DNA of 64,000 bases, taken from Marinomonas sp. CT5 (GTDB lineage: Bacteria; Pseudomonadota; Gammaproteobacteria; Pseudomonadales; Marinomonadaceae). Below are positions 51,895-64,000 of this stretch, piece by piece; the first letter of the stretch is position 1; each line of letters opens with the position of its first letter. A program made the translations under genes and the position numbers. The notes beneath the pieces are model-generated. The model did no database searches and was not told the DNA's origin. It saw only the letters and a list, made by a program, of their open reading frames with translations. The stretch is from positions 4,415,294 through 4,479,293 of the forward strand of contig NZ_CP025572.1 of assembly GCF_018336975.1 (NCBI RefSeq). The letters run 5' to 3'.

Positions 51895-53118
51895 TTATTT
51901 AATGATTTTAGCTACAACACCAGCACCAACTGTACGACCACCTTCACGAATCGCAAAACGTAGACCTTCGTCCATTGCGATTGGGTGAATTAGAGTAACA
52001 GTCATTTGAATGTTATCACCAGGCATAACCATTTCAACACCATCTGGCAACTCACAAGCACCAGTTACGTCAGTTGTACGGAAATAGAACTGTGGACGGT
52101 AGCCTTTGAAGAAAGGTGTATGACGACCACCTTCATCTTTACCTAACACATATACTTCAGCAGTAAATTCTGTGTGAGGAGTGATAGAACCAGGCTTAGC
52201 CAAAACTTGACCACGCTGAACATCATCACGCTTAGTACCACGAAGAAGGATACCACAGTTCTCACCAGCACGACCTTCGTCTAGAAGCTTGCGGAACATC
52301 TCAACGCCAGTACAAGTTGTTTTAGTAGTATCTTTGATACCAACAATCTCAACTTCTTCACCAACTTTAACAATGCCGCGCTCAACACGACCTGTTACAA
52401 CTGTACCACGACCTTGGATAGAGAATACGTCCTCGATAGGCATAATGAATGCACCATCGATAGCACGCTCTGGCTCAGGAATGTATGCATCTAGAGTTTC
52501 AACTAGTTTCTTAACTGCAGTTGTACCCATTTCATTGTCGTCTTCGCCGTTCAATGCCATCAAAGCAGAACCTGGGATGATTGGAGTGTCATCACCTGGG
52601 AAGTCGTATTCAGAAAGAAGGTCACGCAATTCCATTTCAACCAACTCTAGCATTTCAGCGTATTCTTCAGAATCCGCACCGCCACAGTCTTCAGCCAACA
52701 AATCAGATTTGTTTAGGAATACTACGATGTAAGGTACACCTACTTGACGAGAAAGAAGGATGTGCTCACGAGTCTGAGGCATAGGACCATCAGTCGCACC
52801 ACAAACAAGAATCGCACCATCCATTTGAGCAGCACCAGTGATCATGTTTTTAACATAATCGGCGTGTCCAGGACAGTCTACGTGTGCGTAGTGACGAGTT
52901 GGAGAATCGTACTCTACGTGAGAAGTAGAGATAGTGATACCACGCTCACGCTCTTCAGGAGCATTATCGATACCGTCAAAAGCAACAGCTGTACCGCCGA
53001 ATACTTCTGCACATACACGAGTCAATGCTGCAGTTAGCGTTGTTTTACCATGGTCAACGTGACCGATTGTGCCAACGTTAACGTGCGGTTTATTACGTTC
53101 GAATTTACTCTTTGCCAT
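51895..53118 (-). CDS. tuf: Elongation factor Tu
   Basis: A 407-aa EF-Tu, the GTPase that brings aminoacyl-tRNA to the ribosome. G1 is GHVDHGKTT, the switch-I Thr is in [12 protein letters not shown]3 is DCPGH and G4 is NKSD. It is about a dozen residues longer than E. coli EF-Tu, with an acidic insert near [19 protein letters not shown], as in some Oceanospirillales. It ends the str operon, 35 nt after fusA. Confidence 0.99.
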   Translation of the reverse strand: MAKSKFERNKPHVNVGTIGHVDHGKTTLTAALTRVCAEVFGGTAVAFDGIDNAPEERERGITISTSHVEYDSPTRHYAHVDCPGHADYVKNMITGAAQMDGAILVCGATDGPMPQTREHILLSRQVGVPYIVVFLNKSDLLAEDCGGADSEEYAEMLELVEMELRDLLSEYDFPGDDTPIIPGSALMALNGEDDNEMGTTAVKKLVETLDAYIPEPERAIDGAFIMPIEDVFSIQGRGTVVTGRVERGIVKVGEEVEIVGIKDTTKTTCTGVEMFRKLLDEGRAGENCGILLRGTKRDDVQRGQVLAKPGSITPHTEFTAEVYVLGKDEGGRHTPFFKGYRPQFYFRTTDVTGACELPDGVEMVMPGDNIQMTVTLIHPIAMDEGLRFAIREGGRTVGAGVVAKIIK

Positions 53119-53153
53119 GATACATACACCTTAAGAATTAGTAAGTATGATGA

Positions 53154-55247
53154 TTAATCTTCATTTTTGATGATCGCGTCTGCCACACTAGCCGGTGCTT
53201 CAGCGTATTTCTCAAACTCCATTGCATAACTTGCACGACCTTGCGACAAGCTACGCACGTCAGTTGCATATCCGAACATTTCCCCTAAAGGAACTTCAGC
53301 ACGAATAATCTTCCCTGACGGGGAATCGTCCATCCCCTGAACAAGACCACGACGACGATTCAGGTCACCCATCACATCACCCATGTATTCTTCAGGAGTT
53401 ACAACTTCCACTTTCATTACAGGTTCAAGAACACAAGGATCAGCATCTACCGCTCCTTTTCTTAGCCCCTGAGAAGCTGCAATTTTAAAGGCCATTTCGT
53501 TAGAGTCAACATCATGGAAGGATCCATCGAACAATACAACCTTGATACCCAGCAATGGATAACCAGCGATTACACCGTTCTTCATTTGCTCTGAAACACC
53601 CTTTTCTACTGCAGGGATGTATTCTTTAGGAATAGCACCACCAACAATCTCGTTAACAAACTCAAGCCCATCTTTATCAGTTGGGATCAACTTCATTACG
53701 ACGTGACCGTATTGACCACGACCACCGGATTGACGCACAAATTTGTGATTAACCACCACTTCTTTGCGAATTTTCTCCCGATAAGAAACTTGAGGCTTAC
53801 CAATGTTGGCCTCCACCTTAAACTCGCGACGCATTCGGTCAACAAGGATATCAAGGTGCAGCTCCCCCATACCGGAAATAATTGTTTGACCTGTCTCTTC
53901 GTGTGTCTCCACTCGAAAAGAGGGATCTTCTTGCGCCAGTTTACCTAGCGCAACAGCCATTTTATCCTGATCAGCTTGAGACTTAGGCTCAACTGCTACA
54001 GATATGACAGGCTCAGGAAACTCCATACGCTCGAGAACAACAACATCCTTCATATCGCATAGTGTATCGCCCGTAGTTACAAACTTCATACCTACGACAG
54101 CAGCGATATCACCCGCCAATACTTCTTTTATCTCTTCGCGGTTATTTGCATGCATTTGCACCATACGACCAATACGCTCACGCTTCTGTTTAACAGAGTT
54201 GTAAACCGCATCACCGGAACGCAACACACCAGAATAAACACGAATAAATGTTAATGTGCCAACAAATGGGTCTGTTGCAATCTTAAATGCCAATGACGCG
54301 AACGGGTCGTCATCATTAGCTTCGCGAGTTACAACCGTCTCACCATCCTCAAGCGTACCTTCAATCGCCTTTACTTCCAGCGGTGAAGGTAAATATTCAA
54401 CAACAGCATCCAAAACAGCCTGAACGCCTTTATTTTTAAAGGCAGACCCACACATAACCAACACAACTTCGTTAGCTAATGTACGAATCCTCAAACCGCT
54501 TTTAATATCATCAACAGATAATTCACCTTCTTCAAGGTACTTATCCATCAACTCATCACTTGCTTCAGCTGCCGCCTCAACCATGTGCTCACGCCACTTT
54601 TGTGCCTCGTCAAGAAGGCCAGCCGGAATGTCCTCTAGTGTAAAAGTCATTCCGTGGTCTTCTTCATTCCACACAATCGTCTTCATCAATACCAAATCAA
54701 TGACGCCTTTAAAATCTTCTTCAGCACCAACATTAATTTGAATCGGAACAGCATTCGCTCCCAGACGTGTTTTTAATTGACGTACAACAGAAAAGAAATC
54801 TGCTCCTGTACGGTCCATCTTATTGACGAAAACCATACGAGGAACTTCATATTTATTTGCTTGACGCCACACTGTCTCTGTTTGAGGCTGCACACCCGAA
54901 GAACCACAAAGCACAACAACAGCACCATCCAAGACACGCAAAGATCGCTCTACCTCAATGGTAAAGTCCACGTGCCCAGGCGTGTCAATTATATTGACAC
55001 GATGCTCTTCAAACTGCTTATTCATTCCACTCCAGAAGCATGTTGTTGCTGCTGAAGTTATTGTGATACCACGTTCTTGTTCCTGTTCCATCCAATCCAT
55101 TGTTGCAGCGCCATCATGCACTTCACCAATTTTATGAGACAGACCAGTGTAAAAAAGAACGCGTTCAGTTGTCGTCGTTTTACCTGCATCAACATGCGCA
55201 CAAATACCGATATTACGGTAGCGGTTGATAGGGGTTTTACGTGCCAC
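53154..55247 (-). CDS. fusA: Elongation factor G
   Basis: A 697-aa EF-G, the GTPase of translocation. G1 is [19 protein letters not shown], the switch region is [18 protein letters not shown]3 is DTPGHVDF and G4 VNKMDR. Domain IV contains [20 protein letters not shown]. It is 21 nt after rpsG and precedes tuf in the str operon. Confidence 0.99.
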   Translation of the reverse strand: MARKTPINRYRNIGICAHVDAGKTTTTERVLFYTGLSHKIGEVHDGAATMDWMEQEQERGITITSAATTCFWSGMNKQFEEHRVNIIDTPGHVDFTIEVERSLRVLDGAVVVLCGSSGVQPQTETVWRQANKYEVPRMVFVNKMDRTGADFFSVVRQLKTRLGANAVPIQINVGAEEDFKGVIDLVLMKTIVWNEEDHGMTFTLEDIPAGLLDEAQKWREHMVEAAAEASDELMDKYLEEGELSVDDIKSGLRIRTLANEVVLVMCGSAFKNKGVQAVLDAVVEYLPSPLEVKAIEGTLEDGETVVTREANDDDPFASLAFKIATDPFVGTLTFIRVYSGVLRSGDAVYNSVKQKRERIGRMVQMHANNREEIKEVLAGDIAAVVGMKFVTTGDTLCDMKDVVVLERMEFPEPVISVAVEPKSQADQDKMAVALGKLAQEDPSFRVETHEETGQTIISGMGELHLDILVDRMRREFKVEANIGKPQVSYREKIRKEVVVNHKFVRQSGGRGQYGHVVMKLIPTDKDGLEFVNEIVGGAIPKEYIPAVEKGVSEQMKNGVIAGYPLLGIKVVLFDGSFHDVDSNEMAFKIAASQGLRKGAVDADPCVLEPVMKVEVVTPEEYMGDVMGDLNRRRGLVQGMDDSPSGKIIRAEVPLGEMFGYATDVRSLSQGRASYAMEFEKYAEAPASVADAIIKNED

Positions 55248-55268
55248 TGTGTATCCTTCTCTGGATGA

Positions 55269-55742
55269 TTAGAAACGGTAGTGAGAGAATGCTTTGTTCG
55301 CTTCTGCCATACGGTGAACGTCTTCACGTTTCTTAACAGCAGAACCTTTGTTTTCAGCAGCATCTAAGATTTCGCCAGCCAAACGCAAAGCCATGGATTT
55401 TTCACCACGCTTACGAGAAGCATCAACCAACCAACGCATAGATAAAGCTGCGCGGCGAGCTGGACGAACTTCTACAGGAACTTGGTAAGTAGCACCACCA
55501 ACACGGCGAGATTTAACCTCAACCATTGGCTGGATAGACTCTAGTGCTTTTTCGAAGATAGCCATAGGCTCTTCAGTCTTAGCACGTGCTGCAATAGTAT
55601 CAAGAGCATCATAAACAATGCTTTCTGCAACAGATTTCTTACCACTAACCATTACATGGTTAATGAATTTAGCGAGAATCTGGCTTCCGTGTTTAGGATC
55701 CGGAAGGATCTCACGCTTAGCGACGACGCGTCTTCTAGGCAT
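55269..55742 (-). CDS. rpsG: 30S ribosomal protein S7
   Basis: A 157-aa S7, an assembly nucleator of the head and in E. coli a repressor of the str operon. [40 protein letters not shown] and [20 protein letters not shown] are typical. The 99-nt gap to rpsL contains a hairpin and corresponds in place to the E. coli S7 control site. Confidence 0.99.
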   Translation of the reverse strand: MPRRRVVAKREILPDPKHGSQILAKFINHVMVSGKKSVAESIVYDALDTIAARAKTEEPMAIFEKALESIQPMVEVKSRRVGGATYQVPVEVRPARRAALSMRWLVDASRKRGEKSMALRLAGEILDAAENKGSAVKKREDVHRMAEANKAFSHYRF

Positions 55743-55841
55743 TGCAATATCCTCTTCAGGTTCGCCCGAGACAATTAAATTATTGCTCGGCCTTACTGTA
55801 TTAAAAAATTATGTCTAAACGATGAATTAAGCAGCCTTAGC
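55743..55841 (-). promoter_or_regulatory. rpsL-rpsG intercistronic region, possible S7 control site
   Basis: The 99-nt gap has an inverted repeat CCGAGCAATA...GACAATAA-type stem (CGAG at 55766-55769 with CTCG at 55785-55788). In E. coli a similarly long rpsL-rpsG gap binds S7 for feedback repression. Conservation here is an inference from position. Confidence 0.4.
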
Positions 55842-56332
<491 letters not shown>

Positions 56333-56350
56333 CGATTTAACAGCAAATAA

Positions 56351-59300
56351 CTAGTCTTTCAGTGCTGCACTCAATGCTTCTTCAACATCAGATGCACTTA
56401 CTGTCGAACTTCCTTCCTTCGCTGCTTGCGCAAGCTCTTTCTTACGTTTGCGCTCATTGTGGTAAGCCAAACCTGTACCAGCTGGTATCAAGCGACCCAC
56501 AACAACGTTTTCTTTCAAGCCACGTAAGTGATCTTTCTTACCAGTAACCGCACCTTCCGTAAGAACTCGAGTTGTCTCTTGGAAAGATGCCGCTGATATA
56601 AAGGACTCAGTAGCCAAAGAAGCTTTTGTGATACCTAGAAGCACACGTTCAAACTTAGCTGGGAATTTACCCTCAGCTTCAGCTTTTTCGTTTGCATCAA
56701 GTAGTTGAGTGTATTCAACCTGATCACCTTGGATAAGATCTGTATCACCAGACTCACCAACTTCCACTTTACGCAGCATTTGGTTAACAATAACTTCAAT
56801 ATGTTTATCGTTAATCACAACGCCCTGTAAACGGTAAACCTCTTGCACTTCATTTGTGATGTAATCAGCCAAAGCTTCTACACCCTGAAGACGCAAAATG
56901 TCATGAGGACTCAAAGGACCATCGGCGATAATTTCACCTTTAGCCACTTCTTCACCATCAAAGATGTTGATTTGACGCCATTTAGGAATCAAAGTCTCTA
57001 CTGGGTCATCACCGTTTTGAGGAGTGATAACCAAACGGATCTTACCTTTTGTTTCTTTACCGAAGCTAACTACACCACTAGTTTCCGCCATAACAGCTGG
57101 ATCTTTAGGACGACGCGCTTCGAATAAGTCTGCCACTCGTGGCAAACCACCGGTAATATCTTTGTTACCTTGTGATTCTTGTGGGATACGAGCTAGCACC
57201 TCACCAGACTTCACTGTTGCACCATGATCTAGGCTTAGTAGCGCTTTCTCTGGCAACATGTACTGTACAGGAGACTCAGTGCCAGGAATCAGTACCGGAT
57301 TACCCTCAGCATCCACAACCGAAATCATTGGACGCAAGTCTTTACCTGCCGCTGGGCGGTCACGTATTTCCATAACCTCAATGGTAGTCAAACCTGTCAT
57401 TTCATCAGACTGGCGACGAATTGTAACATTCTCCTCCATACCACTGAATTCAAGGCGACCTTCCATTTCAGAAACGATTGGGTGCGTATGAGGATCCCAG
57501 TTAGCTACGATTTGACCAGCAGTTACTGAATCACCTTCACGTACACTCAATACTGCACCGTAAGGTAACTTATAACGCTCTTTCTCACGACCAGCTTCAT
57601 CAGCAATAGCCAGTTCAGAAGAACGAGAAGCAACAACTAGATGACCTGTGTCACGCTCAATACTCTTCATCTTATTAAAACGAACCGTACCAGCACTCTT
57701 CACTTGCACACTATCTACAGCAGATGCTCGAGACGCCGCACCACCGATGTGGAAAGTACGCATGGTAAGCTGTGTACCTGGCTCACCAATTGACTGTGCA
57801 GCCACAACACCAATCGCCTCACCAATGTTAACTTGATGACCACGAGCAAGATCACGACCATAACACTTAGCACATACACCATGGCGAGTATCACAAGTAA
57901 TTACAGAGCGAATGATCATTTCATCCACTCCAGCACTCTCTATCGTACGAACATCATGCTCGTCGATCAAAGTACCAGAAGAAAGAACAAGATCACCTTT
58001 CGCATCAATGACATCTTGAGCCACAACACGCCCTAAGACACGCTGACCTAATGGCACAACGACATCACCACCTTCAATCATAGCCGCAACGGAAATACCG
58101 TTTGTGGAACCACAATCTACTTCGGTAATAACCAAATCTTGCGCAACATCAACAAGACGACGAGTTAAGTAACCAGAGTTAGCCGTTTTCAATGCCGTAT
58201 CGGCAAGACCCTTACGAGCACCGTGAGTAGAGGTAAAGTACTGAAGTACCGATAAACCTTCACGGAAGTTCGCAGTGATCGGAGTTTCGATGATGGAACC
58301 ATCTGGTTTCGCCATCAAACCACGCATACCACCCAACTGACGCATCTGAGCAACACTACCACGGGCACCAGAGTCAGCCATCATATAAACTGAGTTAAAA
58401 GATTGCTGTTCAACCTCTTCACCCGCTTTATTGACAGTCATCTCTTTCGCCAAGTTTTGCATCATAGCTTCCGTTACCGTCTCGTTGGTACGAGACCATA
58501 AATCGATTACTTTGTTGTACTTCTCGCCTTGCGTTACAAGACCATCAGCATATTGGTATTCGATTTCTTTAACTTCCGCTTCTGCCTTAGCGATGATCTC
58601 AGCTTTCTCAGGTGGGATAACAAAGTCATCTACACCCACAGAAGAGCCTGACGCTGTCGCATACGCAAAACCTGTATACATCAACTGATCGGCAAAAATA
58701 CAGCTCTCTTTCAAACCAACTTTACGATAACACTCGTTGATCAAGTTAGAGATCGCTTTTTTCTTCATGGTTTGGTTAACCACAGAGAATGGTAGGCCAT
58801 CAGGAACGATATCAAACAATAAAGCACGGCCCACTGTTGTATCCGCAATAAAAGTAGACGGCACTTTTTCGCCATCAAGTGTCGTATCAACTTGGCTGAT
58901 ACGTACCTTTACTTTTGCATGCAATTCAACTTGTTTCGCACCATACGCACGGTGTACTTCTTTGATGTCAGAAAATGCCATGCCTTCACCTTTGGCATTG
59001 ATTTTCTCACGTGTCATGTAGTACAGACCCAATACCACGTCCTGAGAAGGAACAATAATAGGTTCACCGTTTGCTGGTGATAGGATGTTGTTCGTAGACA
59101 TCATCAAAGCTCGTGCTTCTAACTGAGCTTCTAGAGTCAATGGAACGTGAACCGCCATTTGGTCACCATCGAAGTCGGCGTTGTATGCCGCACATACTAA
59201 TGGGTGCAACTGAATCGCTTTACCTTCGATCAACATAGGTTCAAACGCTTGGATACCCAAACGGTGAAGTGTTGGCGCACGGTTCAACATCACTGGATGT

Positions 59301-60568
59301 TCGCGGATAACCTCATCTAGGATATCCCACACTTCAGGTGTTTCACGCTCAACCATTTTCTTAGCCGCTTTGATCGTCGTCGCCATGCCACGAAGTTCAA
59401 GTTTAGAGAAAATGAATGGCTTGAATAGCTCAAGTGCCATTTTCTTAGGTAGACCACACTGATGTAGACGCAGTGATGGACCCACTGTGATTACAGAACG
59501 ACCAGAGTAGTCTACACGCTTACCTAGCAAGTTCTGACGGAAACGACCCTGCTTACCTTTGATCATATCTGCCAAAGATTTCAATGGACGTTTGTTAGAA
59601 CCCGTAATCGCACGACCACGACGACCATTATCAAGCAAAGCATCAACAGACTCTTGCAACATACGCTTTTCGTTGCGCACGATGATATCTGGAGCAGAAA
59701 GCTCTAATAGACGTTTAAGACGGTTGTTACGGTTAATCACACGACGGTAAAGGTCGTTCAAATCAGACGTCGCAAAACGACCACCTTCAAGTGGCACCAA
59801 TGGACGTAGATCTGGTGGAAGAACAGGCAACACCTCTAAAACCATCCACTCTGGGTTATTACCAGAATGATAGAAGGCTTCAACCAGCTTAAGACGCTTA
59901 GACAGCTTCTTAATACGAGTTTCAGAGTTCGTGCTGTTTAGCTCTTCACGCATGCGGTTTATTTCTTCAGGCATGTCTAAATCGCGAAGCAACATCTGAA
60001 CCGCTTCTGCCCCCATACGGGCATCAAATTCGTCACCGAATTCTTCTAACGCTTCAAAATACTGTTCATCATTTAGCAACTGGCCTTTATCAAGCGTCGT
60101 CATACCCGGGTCAATCACAATGAAAGACTCAAAATACAGAACACGCTCGATGTCACGTAGTGTCATATCCATGATAAGACCGATACGAGACGGTAGAGAT
60201 TTTAAGAACCAAATGTGCGCAACAGGTGAAGCAAGCTCAATGTGGCCCATGCGTTCACGACGCACTTTTGACAGAGCTACCTCAACACCACATTTCTCAC
60301 AAATAACACCGCGGTGTTTTAAACGCTTGTATTTACCACACAAGCATTCGTAGTCCTTAATAGGACCAAAGATTTTTGCACAGAACAAACCGTCACGCTC
60401 AGGCTTGAACGTACGGTAGTTGATGGTCTCCGGCTTCTTAACTTCACCGTAAGACCATGAACGAATCATATCTGGTGATGCCAAGCCAATGCGGATCGCA
60501 TCAAACTCGTCAGATTGTCCCTGTGATTTTAGAAGACCTAATAAGTCTTTCATGTATATTCGCCCCAC
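56351..60568 (-). CDS. rpoC: RNA polymerase beta' subunit
   Basis: A 1405-aa beta' subunit. The N-terminal zinc module is [20 protein letters not shown] (about residue 75). The catalytic magnesium site is [12 protein letters not shown] near residue 465. The second zinc module has [20 protein letters not shown]. The C-terminus is normal. It lies 50 nt after rpoB and is complete. Confidence 0.99.
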   Translation of the reverse strand: MGRIYMKDLLGLLKSQGQSDEFDAIRIGLASPDMIRSWSYGEVKKPETINYRTFKPERDGLFCAKIFGPIKDYECLCGKYKRLKHRGVICEKCGVEVALSKVRRERMGHIELASPVAHIWFLKSLPSRIGLIMDMTLRDIERVLYFESFIVIDPGMTTLDKGQLLNDEQYFEALEEFGDEFDARMGAEAVQMLLRDLDMPEEINRMREELNSTNSETRIKKLSKRLKLVEAFYHSGNNPEWMVLEVLPVLPPDLRPLVPLEGGRFATSDLNDLYRRVINRNNRLKRLLELSAPDIIVRNEKRMLQESVDALLDNGRRGRAITGSNKRPLKSLADMIKGKQGRFRQNLLGKRVDYSGRSVITVGPSLRLHQCGLPKKMALELFKPFIFSKLELRGMATTIKAAKKMVERETPEVWDILDEVIREHPVMLNRAPTLHRLGIQAFEPMLIEGKAIQLHPLVCAAYNADFDGDQMAVHVPLTLEAQLEARALMMSTNNILSPANGEPIIVPSQDVVLGLYYMTREKINAKGEGMAFSDIKEVHRAYGAKQVELHAKVKVRISQVDTTLDGEKVPSTFIADTTVGRALLFDIVPDGLPFSVVNQTMKKKAISNLINECYRKVGLKESCIFADQLMYTGFAYATASGSSVGVDDFVIPPEKAEIIAKAEAEVKEIEYQYADGLVTQGEKYNKVIDLWSRTNETVTEAMMQNLAKEMTVNKAGEEVEQQSFNSVYMMADSGARGSVAQMRQLGGMRGLMAKPDGSIIETPITANFREGLSVLQYFTSTHGARKGLADTALKTANSGYLTRRLVDVAQDLVITEVDCGSTNGISVAAMIEGGDVVVPLGQRVLGRVVAQDVIDAKGDLVLSSGTLIDEHDVRTIESAGVDEMIIRSVITCDTRHGVCAKCYGRDLARGHQVNIGEAIGVVAAQSIGEPGTQLTMRTFHIGGAASRASAVDSVQVKSAGTVRFNKMKSIERDTGHLVVASRSSELAIADEAGREKERYKLPYGAVLSVREGDSVTAGQIVANWDPHTHPIVSEMEGRLEFSGMEENVTIRRQSDEMTGLTTIEVMEIRDRPAAGKDLRPMISVVDAEGNPVLIPGTESPVQYMLPEKALLSLDHGATVKSGEVLARIPQESQGNKDITGGLPRVADLFEARRPKDPAVMAETSGVVSFGKETKGKIRLVITPQNGDDPVETLIPKWRQINIFDGEEVAKGEIIADGPLSPHDILRLQGVEALADYITNEVQEVYRLQGVVINDKHIEVIVNQMLRKVEVGESGDTDLIQGDQVEYTQLLDANEKAEAEGKFPAKFERVLLGITKASLATESFISAASFQETTRVLTEGAVTGKKDHLRGLKENVVVGRLIPAGTGLAYHNERKRKKELAQAAKEGSSTVSASDVEEALSAALKD

Positions 60569-60618
60569 TCGTAAGGCCGGGGAGTCTTGCTCCCCAGCAG
60601 GTCAAATGTGATTCGTGA

Positions 60619-63600
60619 TTATTCGTTTTCCAGCTCGATATCGATACCAAGAGAACGAATCTCTTTCACCAACACGTTGAAGGACTCAGGCATGCCAGGC
60701 TCCATTCTGTGATCACCATCCACGATGTTTTTATACATCTTAGTACGGCCATTCACATCATCGGATTTCACTGTCAACATCTCTTGAAGTGTGTAAGCAG
60801 CACCATATGCTTCTAGTGCCCACACCTCCATCTCACCGAAACGTTGTCCACCAAACTGCGCTTTACCACCCAGCGGCTGCTGAGTAACCAAGCTGTATGA
60901 GCCAGTAGAACGTGCGTGCATTTTGTCATCAACCAAGTGGTTCAATTTCAGCATGTACATGTAACCAACAGTTACAGGACGCTCAAATGCATCACCCGTA
61001 CGGCCGTTAAACAATTTAACTTGTCCGCTCTCGTTGATTCCAGCAAGACGCAACATACGTTTAATCTCAGCTTCTTTCGCACCATCAAAGGCACCTGACG
61101 CCATTGGAACACCACCTTTCAGGTTATGTGCCAAGGTTAGGATTTCCTCGTCTGTGAAGCTGTCTAAATCTTCCGTACGCGCACAACGCAAATCACCTTC
61201 GTAACCGTTGTAGATCTCATCAAGGAAACTACGTAACTCGGCAACGGCTTCGGCTTTTTCACGCTCAGCGGCTAACATTTCATTAATCTTACGACCCAAG
61301 CCTTTAGAAGCCGCACCCAAATGCGTTTCAAGCACCTGACCAACGTTCATACGTGAAGGTACACCCAATGGGTTCAACACGATATCAACAGGGTCGCCAT
61401 TTTCATCGTACGGCATATCTTCAACAGGCATAATTTTAGAGATTACACCCTTGTTACCGTGACGACCGGCCATTTTATCACCTGGCTGAATACGACGCTT
61501 AATAGCAACATAAACCTTAACGATTTTAAGAACACCAGGTGCTAAATCATCACCTGTTTGCAGCTTACGCTTCTTGTCTTCAAATTTCGCATCAAGCTCT
61601 TTACGGCGTTCAATCAAAGCCGCTTGCGCTTTTTCAAGCTGCTCACTGGCTTCTTCATTGGCCACACGAATTTTGAACCATTCAGGATGATCTAAATTCG
61701 CTAAGTACTCTTCCGTAATAATGGCATTACGAGCCAAACTCGGACCACCTTCCGCTTGCTGACCAATTAAAGCCTCAGCTAAACGTTCAAATGTCGCTTT
61801 TTCAACGATACGGAATTCTTCGTTCAAGTCTTTACGGACTTGATCAAGCTGCGACTTCTCAATAGATTTTGCGCGTTCGTCTTTTTCAATGCCATCACGA
61901 GTAAATACTTGCACATCGATAACCGTACCGCGTGTACCTGTTTTAACTCGCTGAGACGTATCTTTAACGTCGGACGCTTTCTCACCGAAGATCGCTCGCA
62001 AAAGTTTCTCTTCAGGCGTCAGCTGTGTTTCACCTTTCGGCGTCACTTTACCAACCAGAATATCTCCCGGTTCAACTTCAGCACCAATGTAAACAATCCC
62101 AGACTGATCCAGCTTAGAAAGCGCACCTTCACCCACATTAGGGATATCAGAAGTAATCTCTTCAGGCCCAAGCTTAGTATCACGAGCCACACAAGTGAGC
62201 TCTTGGATGTGAATAGAAGTAAAGCGATCTTCTTCTACTACACGCTCAGAGACAAGAATCGAGTCCTCGAAGTTAAAACCGTTCCAAGGCATGAAAGCAA
62301 TACGCATGTTTTGACCAAGCGCCAAATCACCCATATCAACAGAAGGACCGTCTGCCATAATATCGCCAGAAGCAACCTTCTCACCTTTCATAACCAAGGT
62401 ACGCTGGTTAATACATGTGTTCTGGTTAGAACGTACATACTTAGTCAGGTTGTAGATATCTACACCCGCTTCACCAGCAATTGTTTCTTCTGAATTTACA
62501 CGTACAACGATACGACTTGCATCAACAGATTCAATCACACCGCCACGGTTAGCAACGATACAAACACCAGAGTCTTTTGCGACATTCTTTTCCATACCCG
62601 TACCAACCACTGGCTTATCAGCCTTAAGTGTTGGCACAGCCTGACGCTGCATGTTCGATCCCATCAATGCACGGTTCGCATCATCATGCTCTAGGAACGG
62701 AATCAAAGACGCCGCAACAGAAACAACCTGACGAGGAGACACGTCCATTAGGTTTACTTTTTCTTTTGGAATCAAAGTCGTTTCGTGCATATGACGCACC
62801 TGAACCAACTCATCAACCAAACGACCTTCCGCATCAACATTTGCAGATGCTTGGGCTATAACATATTTTGCTTCATCGATTGCCGAAACATAAACTGTTT
62901 CGTCCGTCATTTTGCCATCGATAATCTTACGGTAAGGCGTTTCTAAGAAGCCATAGCTATTAGTGCGCGCGTAAGTAGAAAGCGAGTTGATCAAACCGAT
63001 GTTTGGACCTTCAGGTGTTTCGATAGGACAAACACGACCATAGTGAGTAGCGTGTACGTCACGAACCTCAAAGCCCGCACGCTCACGTGTCAAACCACCA
63101 GGCCCTAATGCAGAAACACGGCGCTTATGCGTTACTTCAGATAGCGGGTTGTTTTGGTCCATGAACTGAGACAACTGACTAGAGCCAAAGAACTCTTTGA
63201 TTGCAGCCGCAACAGGCTTCGCATTCAAAAGATCTTGTGGCATAAGGCCATCAGCTTCCGCCATAGACAAACGTTCTTTTACTGCACGCTCGACACGAAC
63301 AAGGCCAACACGGAATTGGTTCTCGGCCATTTCACCAACAGAACGCACTCGACGGTTACCCAAGTGATCGATGTCATCTACCATGCCGTTACCATTACGG
63401 ATATCCAGCAAAGTCTTCAACACAGCAACGATGTCGTCGTTATCAAGAACACCAGCACCCGTATCTTCTTCACGACCTAAACGACGGTTAAATTTCATTC
63501 GACCAACGCCAGATAGATCATAACGATCTTCTGAGAAGAACAAGCCTTGAAACAAGCCTTCAGCCGACTCTTTGGTCGGTGGCTCGCCAGGACGCATCAT

Positions 63601-64000
63601 ACGGTAGATTTCAACCAAAGCTTCCAACTGATTACTAGTCGGATCAATACGAAGCGTGTCAGAAATAAATGGACCACTGTCCAAATCGTTCGTATAAAGC
63701 GTTTCTACTTCAGTGATACCTGAGGAAACCAACGCTTCCAACAAGTCGACAGACAACTCAGTATTGGCTTCTGCGATCAACTCACCTGTAGAAGGGTGAA
63801 CTAAGTTTTTCGCTGTCACTTTACCAAGCATATACTCAAGCGGCACAGATAGACGCTCAAGACCTGCTTTTTCCATCGTACGAATATGCTTAGCGGTAAT
63901 ACGACGACCTTCTTCTACAATCAGTTCGCCATTCGCATCAGCAATATTAAACAATGCCGTCTCGCCACGAAGGCGGTTGGCAATTAGATCCATTTCAAAG
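60619..64000 (-). CDS. rpoB: RNA polymerase beta subunit (N-terminus outside the window)
   Basis: The C-terminal 1127 or so residues of beta; relatives have about 1340-1360, so roughly 230 N-terminal residues lie beyond position 64,000 (the frame continues upstream as [10 protein letters not shown]). The rifampicin pocket [20 protein letters not shown] and [20 protein letters not shown] shows no typical resistance change. The C-terminal [17 protein letters not shown] and [20 protein letters not shown] are conserved. Upstream of rpoC. Confidence 0.99.
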   Translation of the reverse strand, partial: FEMDLIANRLRGETALFNIADANGELIVEEGRRITAKHIRTMEKAGLERLSVPLEYMLGKVTAKNLVHPSTGELIAEANTELSVDLLEALVSSGITEVETLYTNDLDSGPFISDTLRIDPTSNQLEALVEIYRMMRPGEPPTKESAEGLFQGLFFSEDRYDLSGVGRMKFNRRLGREEDTGAGVLDNDDIVAVLKTLLDIRNGNGMVDDIDHLGNRRVRSVGEMAENQFRVGLVRVERAVKERLSMAEADGLMPQDLLNAKPVAAAIKEFFGSSQLSQFMDQNNPLSEVTHKRRVSALGPGGLTRERAGFEVRDVHATHYGRVCPIETPEGPNIGLINSLSTYARTNSYGFLETPYRKIIDGKMTDETVYVSAIDEAKYVIAQASANVDAEGRLVDELVQVRHMHETTLIPKEKVNLMDVSPRQVVSVAASLIPFLEHDDANRALMGSNMQRQAVPTLKADKPVVGTGMEKNVAKDSGVCIVANRGGVIESVDASRIVVRVNSEETIAGEAGVDIYNLTKYVRSNQNTCINQRTLVMKGEKVASGDIMADGPSVDMGDLALGQNMRIAFMPWNGFNFEDSILVSERVVEEDRFTSIHIQELTCVARDTKLGPEEITSDIPNVGEGALSKLDQSGIVYIGAEVEPGDILVGKVTPKGETQLTPEEKLLRAIFGEKASDVKDTSQRVKTGTRGTVIDVQVFTRDGIEKDERAKSIEKSQLDQVRKDLNEEFRIVEKATFERLAEALIGQQAEGGPSLARNAIITEEYLANLDHPEWFKIRVANEEASEQLEKAQAALIERRKELDAKFEDKKRKLQTGDDLAPGVLKIVKVYVAIKRRIQPGDKMAGRHGNKGVISKIMPVEDMPYDENGDPVDIVLNPLGVPSRMNVGQVLETHLGAASKGLGRKINEMLAAEREKAEAVAELRSFLDEIYNGYEGDLRCARTEDLDSFTDEEILTLAHNLKGGVPMASGAFDGAKEAEIKRMLRLAGINESGQVKLFNGRTGDAFERPVTVGYMYMLKLNHLVDDKMHARSTGSYSLVTQQPLGGKAQFGGQRFGEMEVWALEAYGAAYTLQEMLTVKSDDVNGRTKMYKNIVDGDHRMEPGMPESFNVLVKEIRSLGIDIELENE

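Noticed and set aside
51895..53118. The longer EF-Tu (407 aa) and its NKSD motif as a sign of a special paralogue
   Set aside because: The G4 motif NKxD is satisfied, the gene sits in the standard fusA-tuf position, and longer EF-Tu versions occur in marine gammaproteobacteria.

Overview
The window joins a mobile, patchwork accessory region (about 1-33,430) to a conserved chromosomal core (about 33,435-64,000). The core has the gene order of a gammaproteobacterium: the S10, spc and alpha ribosomal operons, then tuf-fusA-rpsG-rpsL and rpoC-rpoB, all on the minus strand. A divergent uvrA and a YajR-like MFS gene lie beside it. Protein sequences and layout suggest a marine member of the Oceanospirillales; Marinomonas is my best guess, from memory only.

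Accessory region, left to right. An IS5-family end (1-296) and a GC-rich plasmid-like piece with a serine resolvase (314-958) come first. At 1233-1366 there is a near-perfect Tn7 right end without tnsA. Next is a tightly coupled operon (2631-10308) behind a divergent LysR gene. It encodes a FecB/FecCD/FecE-type importer, an FmdE-like protein and the carbon-phosphorus lyase core PhnG-H-I-J-K-L. The usual phosphonate importer PhnCDE and the enzymes PhnM, PhnN and PhnP are absent, and the gene after phnL is cut off at a recombination junction with GC-rich plasmid DNA. This operon is the most unusual system in the window.

A plasmid-like control region follows (10,814-11,114) with palindromic operators, a strong promoter and a probable structured RNA. 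Then come orphan antitoxin genes, an SOS-controlled umuDC pair, several uncharacterised genes typical of defence islands, and a restriction-controller-like XRE regulator facing a winged-helix protein plus SF2 helicase pair (20,391-22,586). After these lie three tandem tyrosine recombinases (23,408-28,438), a 24-unit heptamer repeat (28,540-28,707) and a 1351-residue NTPase with a C-terminal PD-(D/E)XK nuclease (28,743-32,798).

The accessory region ends in the ninth codon of a truncated ssb gene behind the MFS gene (33,435), so insertion or deletion has removed the rest of that ssb copy. uvrA and umuDC carry good LexA boxes. The ribosomal operons show recognisable promoters (51,764-51,792 and 40,926-40,954) and terminators (51,831-51,861 and 37,899-37,937). 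rpoB runs off the right edge of the window.
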